From Cichorium intybus (Eukaryota > Streptophyta > Magnoliopsida > Asterales > Asteraceae): a stretch of DNA of 64,000 nt. Position numbers and translations under genes: made by a program. Location of the stretch: contig CM042012.1 in NCBI GenBank assembly GCA_023525715.1, positions 46,043,441-46,107,440 on the forward strand, in the 5' to 3' direction. This document shows, in pieces, positions 33,498-47,700 of the stretch. The stretch's first letter is position 1. Every line of letters begins with the position of its first letter. The notes beneath the pieces were generated by a model. That model did no database searches, was not told where the DNA came from, and worked only from the letters and a program-made list of their open reading frames with translations.

Positions 33498-35030
33498 TCT
33501 CTCTCCACCACCATCAATTTAAAGAGAGCAAATAAAAAACCCTACTTCTTAAATGCAACACATCATTGTCATCTTAAACCGACGTCTTTGCCAAAGCACC
33601 GCCAGTCGCCATCAACATCGCCTCCTGAAACCTACATCATACCACCGACCTTCACAGCTACTTTGGCCCTAATCACCATCTGTATACACTCAGCCTTCAT
33701 CATCTCCACAACGGTTCACCCATCACGCCATCATCTCCACAGCGGTTCACCCATCACTTCATCATCTCCACAGCGGTTCACATAGCCCTAGGGTCTTCTC
33801 CTTTGTTCTTTTTCAATTTCTGTTGTGGAGGAAGGATGAGAGCACCACGATCGTTTCATGCTGAATATGTGAAAGGCTACATATGAAGCTAACCCTAGAG
33901 GGTATTTCCTTCACCTTCATGAACAGACTAATACGTAATATTTTCGAGAGTTTGATATCATCTATTCTGGAAAATGGATGTTCTTATAAACATTAAGTTA
34001 AGGAGTTGTCAATTGATTTTTCAACCACAAGTCATCAACCGCCAATCTCAAGTTCATGGTATATTCAATCGGCTAATTTCTAATATTTTCTTCAAATAAG
34101 TTCAATTTCACGATGTTTGAATTTGTCTCTCTATTTCATTATATTTAACATCGCTAGTTTTTGAAACTATAAAATGTTATTTTGCAATTTAACAAGAATG
34201 ATAGTTAGACATGTTTAATATGACCTAAATATTGTTGTTTTAGCTAAAACATATTCATTTATGATTATATTCGTTGATGATTATATGAACCGTTGTATTC
34301 ATTGATGATTAAATAGAGTATCGAAAAAAATGTATTCGTTATAATCATTTATGAATATAACAATGACTAAATAAACCAATTTAACATCTTTTTTTTTATC
34401 TTTTTAGTGTATTTACATGTATTCGTTATAATCATTTATGATTATAACTATGGCTAAATAAATTATTAGAACCCATGTTATAAATTTGCTCTTAATAGTA
34501 TACTAGTTAATTTTTTCTATTTTTGTTGGTATATTATGTGAACTTACTCGTAATTTTGTTGGAAAATGTTGCTACTTTATTGTTTAGGCTATCAAATGAG
34601 TAGTAGCTTATTGGCATTTGATAATTATGATTACTAGATTATTGTTATTTGTCTATCATTCTCAAGATTTAGTATGTTGACATTACCACCAAGTCGCTCA
34701 ATTGTGCGAGAACTACCGGCCATAGAGGCCTTCACAACTCATATAAGCCACAAAGACTAAGAAACATCAGCCATAAAGGCCCATAAAAATCCTCAAGCCG
34801 AAAGGCTCAACACTCAACATATCTCATCAATACTAGTTGTAATGCGCAATCAGCTACACACTTACAATCTTTCTCTCAACTCATACTCTGTTGGCTATCT
34901 CAGCCATTTAGTGTGATCAACCACACTCACAACTCGATTATCGACAATAACACAAAATTTCTTTCAACTCATACTCTTTCTCAACTCATATCAACACATA
35001 CTCATACTCGTTTGCAAGATAACTCATATC
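33466..35030. repeat. Unassigned intergenic DNA with small tandem repeats
   Basis: No gene. A 30-bp unit around catcatctccacagcggttca is repeated three times at 33693-33781, producing a short open frame that is not a gene. A 50-bp phrase starting tgtattcgttataatcattt occurs at about 34330 and 34419. From about 34690 the sequence (gccataaaggc, caactcatac phrases) resembles internal repeats of gypsy-type LTRs and continues at 53481 across the large insertion. Confidence 0.5.
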
Positions 35031-35035
35031 ATATA

Positions 35036-37494
35036 TGTAACACCCCTTTTCTAGTACCATATTTAAATACAAATACAGTTTACATTGCAAACATATTTGA
35101 CAACTCGTGACTATAAAGTAGTCACTTAATTTTTTTTTTTACAAACTTAAACTCGAGGGGGTATTACAGACTCAATACAGATAACCATAATTTAAACTTA
35201 CAGTATATAAACTGGTCCCAACTGCAACCTCTGCTCCTTTCACCTAAGTACATAGCATTTAAAAAATAGTATACGTGAGACATAAAGCCTCGTGAGTAAT
35301 ATGGGTTTAGACCCAAAAACTTTCTGTTCAAAACTTGAAATATTACAAGTAAACTGCTCAAAACTGATTTATATCATAAATCTCAAAATGTCTTTTCTTC
35401 TTTACTTTCAAGCTTTAAAAATGCTTTCTTTCTCAAAACTGCTTTCTTTCTCATTTTCTTGTGACCAACTGAAACTCATGAATTAAGTTATTTTAATTCA
35501 TTCTACTAGCTCCCCTCGCGGGACAGAACAGATCCGCCCACTAGGTTACGCTCATTCTGGCTCCCCTTTGTGGCTTGGAACGGATTCAAGCACAAGGGTA
35601 TACTAAGCTAGACAACTACTTCGCGACGGGAGGTACCATCCCAGTAGTGTCTTCTGATCCCCCGATTATGTGGGTGATCCTAGTCCGGACAACTGGCTCT
35701 TACTTCTTTCTTTCTTTAACTCTTATTTCATTACATCTCAAATTGGTCAAAATGGGACACAATTTATAAATAGCTCATGCTCATACACTTTATAACTCTT
35801 TACTGAAAATACTTTCAAAACTGTTCTTGACATCTTAGTTCACACAAGGAACTTCTTTCAAAATACTTTGTAAACTATACTGCTTTAAAAATCTGCTTTA
35901 AAACACTTAGCCCTTATATAGAGCTACTTTAAAACTGTTTCCAACTTTAGTATTTAAAAGTATTTGGAAATCTCATTTTCTGAAAATATTATTTTGCTAT
36001 GTACCATAAAAAATCCTCATAAAACTCACCTTGGTGTAACTACGGGTCACTCAAGCTTCTCGTATACCCTTCCCTTTTCCGTGCTCAACAACGTTCGAGG
36101 CACCACCTATACAAGTAGCATGTATATAAAGACATAATACAACTAACTTTATAGTTCTACGGTCCCATACGACTCAACTTCAGGTCATACTAGATAGATA
36201 ACCATTAATGAACTCATTTTATAATCTTCTCCGAAATACACGTATTTTGCTACAGTACCCCCGAGGGGTCGTATTTCAGTTTCGGCATTTTTTCATGAAA
36301 TCTTAGGCCGTATTAGACTTGTGTTTCAAATTTGAGGTCAAACGGACAAGTCTAACCCCAATTTCCAAAAATCAAAACTCAAAATCCATCATAGTAAGTT
36401 ACACGGTCGTGTAACTTTTGCCTTGCAAACTACACGGCCGTGTAACTTTGCAGGCTTTATTTAAGTTACACGGTCGTGTAATATTTACCCTGTAAATTAC
36501 ACGGCCGTGTAATGTTTCTGGGTGGGTTTCGGGTCCGATTTTCGAGCTGCAGACCTCTATTTTGCCTTATTAAGTGCTTAATACTTAACTTAATCGTTTA
36601 CTATTGTTCCATGACTAAAACCTTTACTTTACATCAGGTTTTAATCCTTGGAATCACTGATTCCAACTCCAATTCTTCAAAAACCCGTTTTTTTACAATT
36701 TTCACCAAAAATTCAATTTTCTGAAATTAACCACTTAGGAGTGTCTTGATACATCCTAAGTGATCATTTGGACTCAACAAAACCATAAAAACTGATTTTG
36801 ATCTTGCAAACCCGTGAATTAGGGTTCTTGGCCAAAATCCCCATTTCTTGATTTTCAACACATTCCATGGCTAGAACATGTTGTAGGGATGATTTTGAGC
36901 AAGATGAACCAGATGATAACTTTGGAACTATGATTTCTGAAAAAATCAGAAATCAAACTTGATTCCCGTTCTAGAATTTGGAGCTTAGAACATGAAACCT
37001 TACCTCACTTGCTTAGAAACTTCAATCTAGGGCTTGGTTTTTGAACTCTTCTTTGATCTTCACGTGTTCCCTTCTCTGGCTCTCTCTCTCGCTTTCTCTA
37101 GCTCTCTCCTGAGTCTTCTGAAATCTTCTACTGGGTTCTAGGGAAATGAGAGTTTAACTCTCTATTTTATATTTAAATTTTTATAAGTTAATTGCACTTT
37201 AGTCCCTTAAATCTCAACTTTCATTCAAAAATGGTCCAAAGGTTCATAACCTTACAATTTATGTTTCATTTACTTCCAACTTAACATTTTCTTGACAATT
37301 TGGTCATTTTCATGTCAAATGACCATTTTGCCCTTTTCGGTCAAGTTTCACTACTCACGCGATAAAACACCAAATTGTGCATAGACGTTTATTTCTTGTA
37401 ATATTATTCCAGAAATACCTATTATTTTACATAATGGTCTTATAATGTGACAAAAGACCATTTTACCCTTTTACAAATTTCGCGGGTCCTTACA
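35036..37494 (-). repeat. 3' LTR of the outer gypsy element (2459 bp)
   Basis: On the + strand it begins TGTAACACCCCTTTTC and ends GGGTCCTTACA. It contains a palindrome array at 36398-36513 and a coding-strand TATAAAATAG at 37162-37171 followed by an inverted repeat GAGAGTTAAACTCTC. Confidence 0.97.
36398..36513. promoter_or_regulatory. Array of four 14-18 bp palindromes in the gypsy LTR
   Basis: Palindromes with core TACACGG(C/T)CGTGTA are centred at about 36407, 36438, 36473 and 36505, spaced roughly 31-35 bp. The flanks vary but the core is kept. The same array is at 52379-52495 in the other LTR, with one core mutated to CGGCCATG. Function is unknown; see findings. Confidence 0.8.
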
Positions 37495-37505
37495 GTCACC
37501 CCTCC

Positions 37506-40500
37506 TTAAGCGGATTCCGTCCTCGAAATCTTTTCATAATCTGTGAAGTCTGGATATCTTCTCTTCATTTCTTCTAGCGTCTCCCAAGTCAGGTTTGACC
37601 CTAAGGGATGCTTCCACTTGACTAATACAAGGTTAATCTCCTTGTTCCTTAGTTTCTTAGTCTGCATTTCTAGGATGGCTTCGGGTTCCTCAATCAGTTT
37701 GCTAGGAGTCTCCACCCTCAGGTCAGTATACGGTATTACTAACTCTTCTTTTCCAAAGTACTTCTTCAAGTAGCATACATGAAAGGTATCATGGATTCCA
37801 CTGAGTTCGGGTGGTAACTCTATCTTGAACGCTTGTAATCCAACTCTCTTTAGGATTCTAAAAGGTCCAATGTATCTTGGACTCAGCTTTCCTCTTTTGC
37901 CAAATTTGACCACTCCTTTCCATGGCGACACTTTTATCATCACCAAATCTCCTTCTTTCAAGTCATACGGTCTCTTCTTTAGATTCGAGTAACTCTTTTG
38001 CCGATCTTGTGCTGCTTTCATGTTGGCTTGAATTACTCCAATCTTCTCATTAGTTACTCTAACGATCTCTGGCCCTGTAAGCTTAGTCTCACCCGCCTCC
38101 AACCAGCATAAAGGAGTTCTACACTTTCTGCCATACAATGCCTCAAAGGGTGGCATTTTGATGCTAGAATGGTAGCTGTTATTGTATGCAAACTCCACTA
38201 ATGGTAGGTGTTCATCCCAACTGCCTCCAAATTCCATCACACATGACCGTAGCATGTCTTCTAATGTCTGGATCGTTCGTTCACTTTGACCATCCGTTTG
38301 TGGATGATACGCTGTACTTAGTTGAATTCTCGTCCCCATTTTATCTTGTAAAGCTCTCCAAAAGTTAGAGGTAAATCTGGGGTCTCTGTCTGACACGATA
38401 GACAACGGTGCACCATATCTTCTTAACACTTCATCTGTATACAACTGGGCTAACTGCTCCAATGGAGTAGTTTCTTTTATGGCTAGAAATAGTGCACTCT
38501 TGGTCAACCGATCCACTATGACCCATATACTATCATAACCTCTTCTTGTTCTCGGTAACCCGACAATCAAGTCCATGGTTACATCTTCCCACTTTCCGGC
38601 TGGAATGTGCAATGACTGAGCATCCCCATGCGGGACCTGATGTTTCGCCTTAACTTGTGCACAAATGACACACTTGGAGATGTACTTAGTTATCCTCTTC
38701 TTCATTCCAGGCCACCAATACTGTCTTTTCAGATCTTGATAAGTTTTGGTACTCCCTGGATGTATGGAATACTTTGACTTATGTGACTCTTCTAGAATTA
38801 ACTTTCTCAATCCTCCTGCTTTCGGTACCCAAATGCGGTTTCTGTAGGTCTTTAATCCTTGACTATTGGTCTCAAACTGAATGTCTTTTCCTAGCTTTTC
38901 ATCTTTTAAGTCTCCACTTTCTTCAACTTTTTGCTGAGCTGCTTTAATCTGTTCTATAATACTGGACACTAGCTCTATACGCATCGATCTTGCCTTGATT
39001 CTTTTCTCAGGAGCTTTTCTACTTAATGCATCTGCTACTACATTTGCTTTACCAGGATGGTACACAATCTCGCAATCATAATCACTGATCAACTCTAGCC
39101 ATCTACTCTGTCTCATGTTCAACTCTTTTTGAGAGAACACATACTGTAAACTCTTGTGATCAGTAAATAGCTTGCACTTTGTACCATACAAGTAATGTCT
39201 CCAAATCTTCAAGGAAAATACGATCGCCGCAAGCTCCAAATCGTGGGTAGTGTACTTAGTTTCTGGATCTTTCAACTGTCTGGAAGCGTATGCTATAACT
39301 TTCCCTCTCTGCATCAATACACAGCCAAGCCCCCGATGCGAAGCATCGCTATATACTTCAAAATCTTCTGTCCCTTCTGGTAACGTAAGGACAGGCGCGT
39401 TACACAACTTTTCTTTCAATGTAGCGAAGGCTCTTTCTTGTTCTTCTTGCCATCTGAATTTCTCTTCTTTCCGGGTTAGTCGTGTAAGTGGCACTGCTAT
39501 ACGGGAGAAATCTTGGATAAATCTCCGGTAATACCCGGCAAGACCGAGAAAACTTCTAACTTCTGTTGGTGTCTTGGGAGGCTCCCATTTCATTACTGCT
39601 TCAACTTTTGCTGGATCAACTTTTATACCTTGGATAGAAACAACATGTCCAAGGAACTGCACTTCTCGCATCCAAAACTCGCATTTGGAAAACTTTGCAT
39701 ATAGCTGTTCTCGCTTCAAGGTCTCAAGCACTGCTCGCAAGTGATTCGCATGTTCTTCTTTGCTCTTTGAGTATATCAGTATGTCATCTATGAACACTAT
39801 AACAAACCGGTCTAGATATGGTTTTCAGACTCGATTCATTAAGTCCATAAATGTCGCTGGTGCATTCGTAAGACCGAATGGCATTACTAGGAACTCGTAA
39901 TGCCCGTATCGTGTACGGAACGCTGTCTTCTCTACATCACTTTCTTTTACCCTGACTTGATGATACCCGGATCTCAAATCAATCTTTGAGAAATAATCTG
40001 CACCTTGCAACTGGTCGAACAAATCGTCTATTCTGGGCAACGGGTAACGGTTCTTAATGGTAATCTTGTTCAATTCTCTGTAATCAATGCACATCCGCAT
40101 TGATCCATCCTTATTCTTTACAAACAAAACTGGAGCACCCCACGGAGAAGAACTAGGCCTGATGAAGCCTTTATCTAGTAACTCTTGCAACTGGGACATT
40201 AATTCCCGCATCTCTGTTGGTGCTAGCCGGTACGGTGCTCGGGCTATTGGGGAAGCTCCTGGAACAAGATCTATCCGGAATTCAACCTGCCGTTCTGGTG
40301 GCAAGCCTGGTAATTCATCTGGAAAAACTTCTGGGAATTCTTTTACTACTTCTATGTCTTTATAAGTCTGTTTTACTTTGTCTTCAGTCATCACATAGGC
40401 CAGGAAAAATACACATCCTTTCCTGATACATCTTCGGGCCTTAGCTACACTAATGATACTTGGCACATGCTTTCTTCTTTCTCCATCCACGTACACCTTA

Positions 40501-42068
40501 GCTCCTAGGGTTTTAACAGACACCCTCTTCTGTCCACAAGCTATCTTCGCATCATTTGCACCAAGCCAATCCATTCCGATTATTACATCAAAGGACTTAA
40601 TTCCAATGGGAAGGAGATTAAGTCGGAACTTTTTGCCGTTAATGTCAAGTTCGCAATCTCGGTACATATGCTGAACTTCAACAAATTTCCCATCCGCCAC
40701 TTCTACCTCAAAAACTAGATCTAACAATTCTAATGGAACTCTCAATCTGGCTCCGAATCCATGGGACACGAATGAATATGTAGAACCAGAATCAAACAAC
40801 ACATATGCAGGTGTCGAGTTGATCAGTAGTATACCTGAGACCACATCGTGCGTCTCCCTCGCTTCTTCCCTGGTGATCTGAAAAGCTCTAGTCTTCACTT
40901 TCTGGGGTTCTGTCTTCTTCTGAGCTGTTGACACCACAGTTTCTCCTCCCTTGTTTGGGCAGTTGAAACTATAGTGCCCCATCTGATGGCATGAAAAGCA
41001 CTCCACTTCACTGGCTTTCTTGGCTTTGCAGTCTTTCGCTTTGTGACCGAGTCCGCCACAATTAAAACAAGCGTTTGATCCCGCACGACACTCGCCACCG
41101 TGTTCTTTTCCACATTTTTCACATTTTCTTACACTTCCTTGCCTAGTCTGACTTGAACTTATCTTCCCTTTCTTCTTTATGTTCCCACTGCTACTAACTG
41201 TCTTCCTCTTATCACTAAAACCAGGTCCTTCCTCCTTTCTTCGCTTTCCAATATCCTCCACAGTTCGGGCAGCATTGATCGCCCCATCTAATGTCTCAGC
41301 TTTCTTTACTTCTAGCTCATAGTTCCATGGTAAACCCCGGACATAGCGGTTAATTCGGGACCGCTCACTAGGGTAGGATTCCCCCACAAAAGGCAACATG
41401 TCACAAAACTTCTTCGTATATTCATCCACCGTTAATTCTCCTTTCTTTATCGTTAAGAAATTTTCGTTCATTTTCTCCAAATCTCGCGTGGGACAGAATT
41501 TATCTTTGAGACACGAGACAAACTCCACCCATGACCAGCCATATACAACATCTTTACCCAAACTTTCGTATTTGGTGTTCCACCACACCAGAGCATCATC
41601 CTTCAACTGCCGGGAGGCGTAGTTGACTTGATCTTTTTCTCCACATTTACTAGCTTGCATCACTTGTTCAATCTCTCGAACCCATCGCATTGTCACCTTT
41701 GGCTCAAAACTGCCATGGTATTCAGGCGGTTTACAAGCCATGAAGGACTTAAAGGAGCAGCCCTTTTCTTCCTTCTTGTTCCCTCCACCAACCTCTTCCT
41801 CAGTCGTCTTTTTGGAAACTTCTTGTGATGATTGGGCACTAGGTTCACCCATTCGGCTGTCTATTATGTTATTCACATCTTGCCTCAGTTCATTTCGTAA
41901 GTTATTGATTAGGTACTGAATTGCTTCCATAGTGACATGTTGTGGTGGTGGGTTTGGCTCGGTCTCATCATTTCGAATAACATGTGGTCCACTTCCTCTT
42001 GAAAAAGTGTGACTACCCTCACCCCTGTCAGCTTGTCTTCCGCCTTCCATTACTATATAGATGAACAA
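37506..42068 (-). pseudogene. Ty3/gypsy chromovirus gag-pol polyprotein, broken by one in-frame stop
   Basis: One frame of 1521 codons from 42068 to 37506, interrupted only by TGA at 39825-39827 inside reverse transcriptase, a few residues before the FIDD catalytic motif. First part (747 aa): gag (YHGSFEP, WWNTKYESLG), zinc knuckles at 334-347 and 357-370, protease Asp426 in LFDSGSTYSF, first half of RT (SSPWGAPVLFVKNKDG, MPFGLTNAPATF). Second part (763 aa to the final stop): FIDDILIYS, RNase H (VYSDASHRGL, HHDHK-type DHKSLQYVF), integrase finger (HPGSTKTYQDLKRQYWWPGM, CVICAQ), integrase core (DLIVGLPRTRRG, SDRDPRFTSNFW, TDGQSERTIQTLEDML) and a C-terminal chromodomain (VLVKWKHPLGSNLTWE). Probable true start is the Met at 42050 (MEGGRQ). 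RT-RH-IN order is diagnostic of gypsy. Confidence 0.95.
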
Positions 42069-42271
42069 AATATCTGTTTAATACACAATTCTATATAGTA
42101 GCTCGTAAGCGGTAGCATGTTATCTCCTTATCTTAACTGCATTTTAGTAGCAATCATACTCACTTTATAACTTCTATAAGTCTAAGTGTACCTCTATACT
42201 ACTAAGGCACCTTACTACTCTTGTTAGTTTAAGCCTAGGGTGGTATTTCAACCTAATTCGCTTAAACTATG

Positions 42272-44780
42272 TGTAACACCCGGCTTTTAAAACAAAAACA
42301 CCCCTGAAAATTTTTCATTTTTAACAAAGGTTTCAGTACTTAAAACCATAAACAAAGGGGTATATTTTAATAAAAACGGGTACAAGCGTATCAAGGAGAG
42401 TATAAAATACCAAATCTCCTTTAAAGCCGGGCTGCTACTGACAGCATCTACAAGTCCACTTCTTGAGTCACGGACTCTATCCTTACCCTTACCAGGGTTA
42501 TGCTAACCTGCAGGGACATTTAACAAACGGTATGAGCTACAAAGCTCAGTGAGTAATCATTTCTGCAAATAACACGTATAAAAATACAATCATATATCTG
42601 TCTGGATATCAAATCCAAACTCCTAGCCATACTGGCTAACCACATATCTCCTAGGATTTCACATCCTAATCTGTAGCCTTACAGGCTGAATCATGATAAC
42701 CTGCAATTATCAAGTCACGTCAGTTATTTGCACATATAATCATGTCTAACCATTTCTGTCCCCTGTTTCTTAGTCACAATGGACTGCACTATATATCATG
42801 GCTATTTAAGCCGCACCCTGTGCCATAGCTATACAAGCTGCACCAAAACATTTTCAATATATATATCATAGCCCTCAGGCCGCACCAATTGGTTTCAATA
42901 ACCCGATATCATAGCCATAAGGCCGTACCATGTTCCTGTAACAATATCATAGCCGTATAGGCTGCACCAGTTGGATATAGCATCCAATATCATAGCCACA
43001 AGTGGCCGCACCATCTATTAACAGTTTCTTTCACGATCAATTATGGCTCACGGGTTAGCCCGCTGTTGCCTTGGCTCACGGGTTAGCCCGCTGTTGCCTA
43101 GACTCACGGCTCTGTTCTTGTCATCGCAATGACTCACGGCTTATCCGGTCTTGTCTATATAGGTTTGACTCACAGCTCCGTTCTTGTCTGTTATAGACTC
43201 ACGGCTTATCTGGTATTGTCATATCATTGATATTGACTGACTCACAGCTCCGTTCTTGTCTATAATAGACTCACGGCTTATCTGGTATTGTCATGTCATT
43301 ATTGTTGACTCACAGCTCCGTTCTTGTCTTTATCAGACTCACGGCTTATCTGGTATTGTCTTTTACATATATCTTCATACTTGTCATTTTCGTCCCTCGA
43401 AGCTGTTTCAACCTGTAACAGTTCAATCATCATATATCATATATGATATCAGTGAGATTACTCACCTGGATGTCAGCTGCATTTAAATCCCGGTTGTTTC
43501 TTGCCTTTGCGTGCACCACAACCATTTTGTCCCATACCTATTTATTCATTTATATACCAAATGATAATAGGTTAATAATCATCTAAATTGACTCTAATAC
43601 GTAAGAGTCCAATATTATATCATTATAAACAATGCCTAGATAGTAAACTTTACATTTACTATATTTATGTGAATTTTACTATTCACCGAGGCATTCGAAT
43701 CGATCTACAGTGCCCCCGAGGGGTCGAAAACTCGTTATAAAAATTTTTTCAAACTTTTCAGACCATAACGAGCCTACGGTTCAAGTTTGAGGTAAAACGG
43801 ACAAGCCAAACGAAAAATAGCATTTCTGATCCCCTGCTAGGAGGGCGCACTGCGCCAGGGTATGGGCGCACTGCGCCTGGGCGCACCCCGCCCTGGTCCT
43901 GGGCGCACTGCGCCCTGCGCCTGGGCAGGCTCCTGATCAGTCGCGATTTATGCACTGTAGCAAGCAGTTTTGGCCCATTAAGTCCTTAATCCAGTTCTTA
44001 ATCACATGGGGTTTATTTCTAGGCTAAAACCCTTCATTAATACAAGGTTTTAATCCAAAGAAACAAACTCAAACAATCAAAATCAAGAATTAGGGTTCTT
44101 GATCAAAATCCCAATTTTCAACAATAGCAACCTACTTTGCTGTTTTTGAGATATGTTCTTATCATATAACCATGTTTTAAGCTTGGAAATCGCATCAATA
44201 TCATGGGTCCTAACTGGAATTACATATTTCAGTTCATCCCCCATGAACGCACCAAGAACATATTCAAGGATTTGACTAAAAAGTCAATTTACTAACCTTA
44301 TTTGGCTTGGAAATCATCAATTCCAAGTTTGTGTTCAATTCCATCTTCAAATCCTCCATGAACTTGCTGAAATCGTATGAGAGAATTCCTTCCCGATGCT
44401 TCTCTATGTTCAGCCCCAATAGGAGAGTCAACTCTCCTATTTATACCTCAATTTTTACAAATTTGGTCCCTAAGTTCCATTTCTTGAACTTTTGGCTCTT
44501 TTATCAAGTTTTATGACATAAAACTTTCATTTCTTATATTTTTGCCACAAGCAACAACATTTTTTTCATAATTGGTCCTTCACATGGTCAAATGACTAAA
44601 TTACCCTTTTGCGGTAAAATGACCAAAAATCAGTTTTTATAACATTTTAAGTCCAAAACTCAAAATATTATTTCAAACTAAATTCTTTTCTGTCCAAAAG
44701 ACCAATTTACCCTTCCAAGGTAAAATGACCATTTTACCCTTTTTATTATTATTACATAAAAAGAGTGTCTTGGCGTTACA
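42272..44780 (-). repeat. 3' LTR of the nested element
   Basis: Starts TGTAACACCCGGC and ends GGCGTTACA on the + strand. Contains imperfect tandem units around atatcatagcc.taaggccg (about 42790-43020) and around gactcacggcttatctggta (about 43030-43370). A GC-rich palindrome array is at 43842-43930, and a coding-strand TATAAATAGG at 44437-44446 next to the inverted repeat GGAGAGTTGACTCTCC. Confidence 0.97.
43842..43930. promoter_or_regulatory. GC-rich palindrome array in the nested LTR
   Basis: Three GGGCGCACTGCGCC-type units and partial copies (gggcgcaccccgcc, ctgcgcctgggc) packed in about 90 bp of an otherwise AT-rich LTR. It sits just after a gtaaaacggacaagcc block shared with the outer LTR. 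Repeated at 50070-50158. Function unknown. Confidence 0.75.
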
Positions 44781-47700
44781 AATTCTCCCCTCCTTCAAAA
44801 GATTTCGTCCGCGAAATCATACCAGGAGTTGAGGTTATGTCTCCCTCGTTTCACTTTCGGTCTTCCACATCATGTTGGAATCTCTATGGTATTGCCTAAG
44901 CACTTAACCATACTAGTCTTCTTATCTCGTGGTTATATCACCACTCGCATATCATTCCTCCGGTTGTCCCGGGCACCTTAATCACTTATCTACCTCATTT
45001 CAACATGAGGGATTCGTTGGAATTTATCAATCTATGTTCTCAGAACCATGAGACCCATAGAAAACTTTATAAATATCTTGAAGTTCATCAAGAAACTTCA
45101 ATCGGTACACCCCAATTCTTACTCTTAGGGACATATGGAAAAGTCCAATAAATGAGGACTTGACTTTCTTTTCGTCCCAAACAAATTTTTAGTCTTTCTA
45201 AGGGATATTTTGATTACCCCGTCATCCCTCATCTGGAATTTCAACGGTTTTTACTCGGCAATCCGCATACCACTTTTGTCGATTTTTGTCTATTTCCAAG
45301 CTTTCTCAAATTTACCTAATCTTTTCTTCTGTTTGAAGTAAAATCTCGGGTCCAGTCAACGGCTTCTCCCCAACTTCTGTCTGGCAAATCGGCGTGCAAC
45401 ACGATACTCCATACTATGCATTATACGGGTCATCTAAATGCTGGTACTAAAACTATTATTATCTACGGGTTCTACCAAAGATAGGCGATCTTCTCATGTT
45501 CCACTAGGGTCTGCTGTGCAATTTTCAAGCACATCTTCTAGAGTCTGCATCATTTTCTCGCCTCGTCTATCATCTCTGCAATTCCTATACAGTACTTACT
45601 AGTACTTTTGAACTATAAATTTTAAGAATTAATGCTAAATTCAGCAAATAATTCTAGTATTTCGATCCGATACAGTCGACACCTGTAGTGCACGTCAACA
45701 ATTTTCTTTTTCTATGTAGTTTTTTTTTCACTACTTCCCGCTCTTAATTTCTTCTTTAGTCAGTACAAATTTGCACTGGCTTCATCAATCAACCTGCAAT
45801 TACCCATATGGTGTCATACCTATGCGGTACTTGCAAAGACTTTACTACAAAGTCTATAATATTTTCGTCCCATTTCTTCTTTGGGACCTACAACGGTTAC
45901 ATTTTCTGTATGTTTCTAATGATTTGACTGTAGTTACACACAAATCAAACACTTTTCACATGTCTTTCAATATCTTTCTTCTGTCCCGGCCACTAACACA
46001 TAGGTTTTATCGCCCTATTCAATCTGGTATTGCTCCGGGTATACTGCATATCTAGTGCAAAATGCATCTTTTCAAGATGATTTTCATGTTTCACTTTGCT
46101 TTGGAATTCATATTCACAACCACCACGGGTTTTGAATCATTGTAATTTTCCAACTAGCTTCATTTAACACCCAATCATTCATTTTTCACATTTTCATACT
46201 TGCACACATCTTTCTGTGCTACCTGAATCAGCTCAGGTAATCAATTCGTCACATTCATACATGTGGATGTAACCTTCAAAGGTTACTCTTTTCTATTTCA
46301 GGCATCTATAGCCACATCTGTCCTATAGAGATGGTACAAGATTTCATACCCGAAACCTCTAAGTAACCCATCTATCTTTGCTATCTCATATTTAGCTTCT
46401 TTTTGATCAATTAAGTATTTCAAACTTTTATGATCCATATAAACAATAAGCTTTACACCATATAAATAGTGTCTCCAAAGCTTCAATACCAAAATCATAG
46501 TTGTTACTGCAACATCATGCATCTACAGTCAAATCTGGATGCATTTCTATAATTCAATTTATCTTCTCCGCTTAGCACCAACGCTAATGTCAGAGGTTCA
46601 TACCAGGTTTATTCCAAACCTTTACAAGATGCATGTGGTCTTTCTACCCACTCAAACTTTATACTTTTATTAGTCAACCTTAGTCAACTGAACAACAATC
46701 AAGGAGCAGCTTTCCACAACTCTCCTATAATAACCCGCCAATCCAAGGAAACTACTAATTTCAGTCAAATTCCAAGGCGTTTTCTGTTTAATCACGACAT
46801 CATTTCCACTGAATCTATTTTATCATCTTTGGCACTATTAGCATGCCCAAAGAATTGAAACTTCTTTTAGCCAAATTTTCATACTTGGAAAATTTTACAT
46901 ATCACTTAGCTCAGTGAAGTAACTCCAATATCTGGTACAAACGTACCTCATATTCGATCTGGTTTCGAGAATAACAAATTCTCAGTAGTCAATGCACATA
47001 TGCATCAACTTGTCTTTCTTATTTTCAAACAAGATAGGGCTCCATACGATGACACATACGGCCATAAAAGACCCCAATACTAATTTTTCTTCTAGTTGTT
47101 TTCCAACCATGCCATCTCTACAGATGCAAATCAATATAGAGCTCGTATACCAAAACGGCTCCCAAAATCAGTTTTCATAAACTTTTCTCGCCTTTCTGGC
47201 AGAAATCCTGTAAGTTCTTTTCAGATGAAACATCCAAGAATATATTTAAAGTAGTACACTACTATCACTGCTTTATTTAACTTGGCCCATACCACGTATG
47301 CCAACTACAACATCATTCCTTTACTAACTCTTTTCCGAGTTTAAGCAAAGGAAAATAACCGGTATTCTCAACAATGGTCATTTACCATGGATTTTCATCC
47401 GCTCATTTCTGTTTTAAGAACCATAATGTTCTTATTTCTACAGTTCATGTTAGCATAATTCATTGCTAACCAATTCATAAGCATAATTGCTTCAGATTCA
47501 CTGGTAGTTATCGGCTTCAGATTTTTAGGGAAAAATGGTCCCGTAAATCCTAGGCAAACTACCTTCCAGGTGTTCAATATCTAGAACATGTTTGCTATCT
47601 GCTATAGCTACTTCCAAAATTTCATCCATAATCGTTGATGAAATATCCAATCAAGACATCAGTGTCACCGATCCAAAGCATAGCTTCTTTGATCAAATAT

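Noticed and set aside
33588..33785. 65-residue frame as a small gene
   Set aside because: Produced by a 30-bp tandem repeat; no conserved features.
42800..43380. CRISPR-like or satellite array
   Set aside because: Regular short units, but they lie inside an LTR, are present in both LTR copies and are imperfect; internal LTR tandem repeats in a plant nuclear genome.
45771..46055. 94-residue + strand frame as a gene
   Set aside because: Lies antisense to the decayed pol of the nested element and has no family features.
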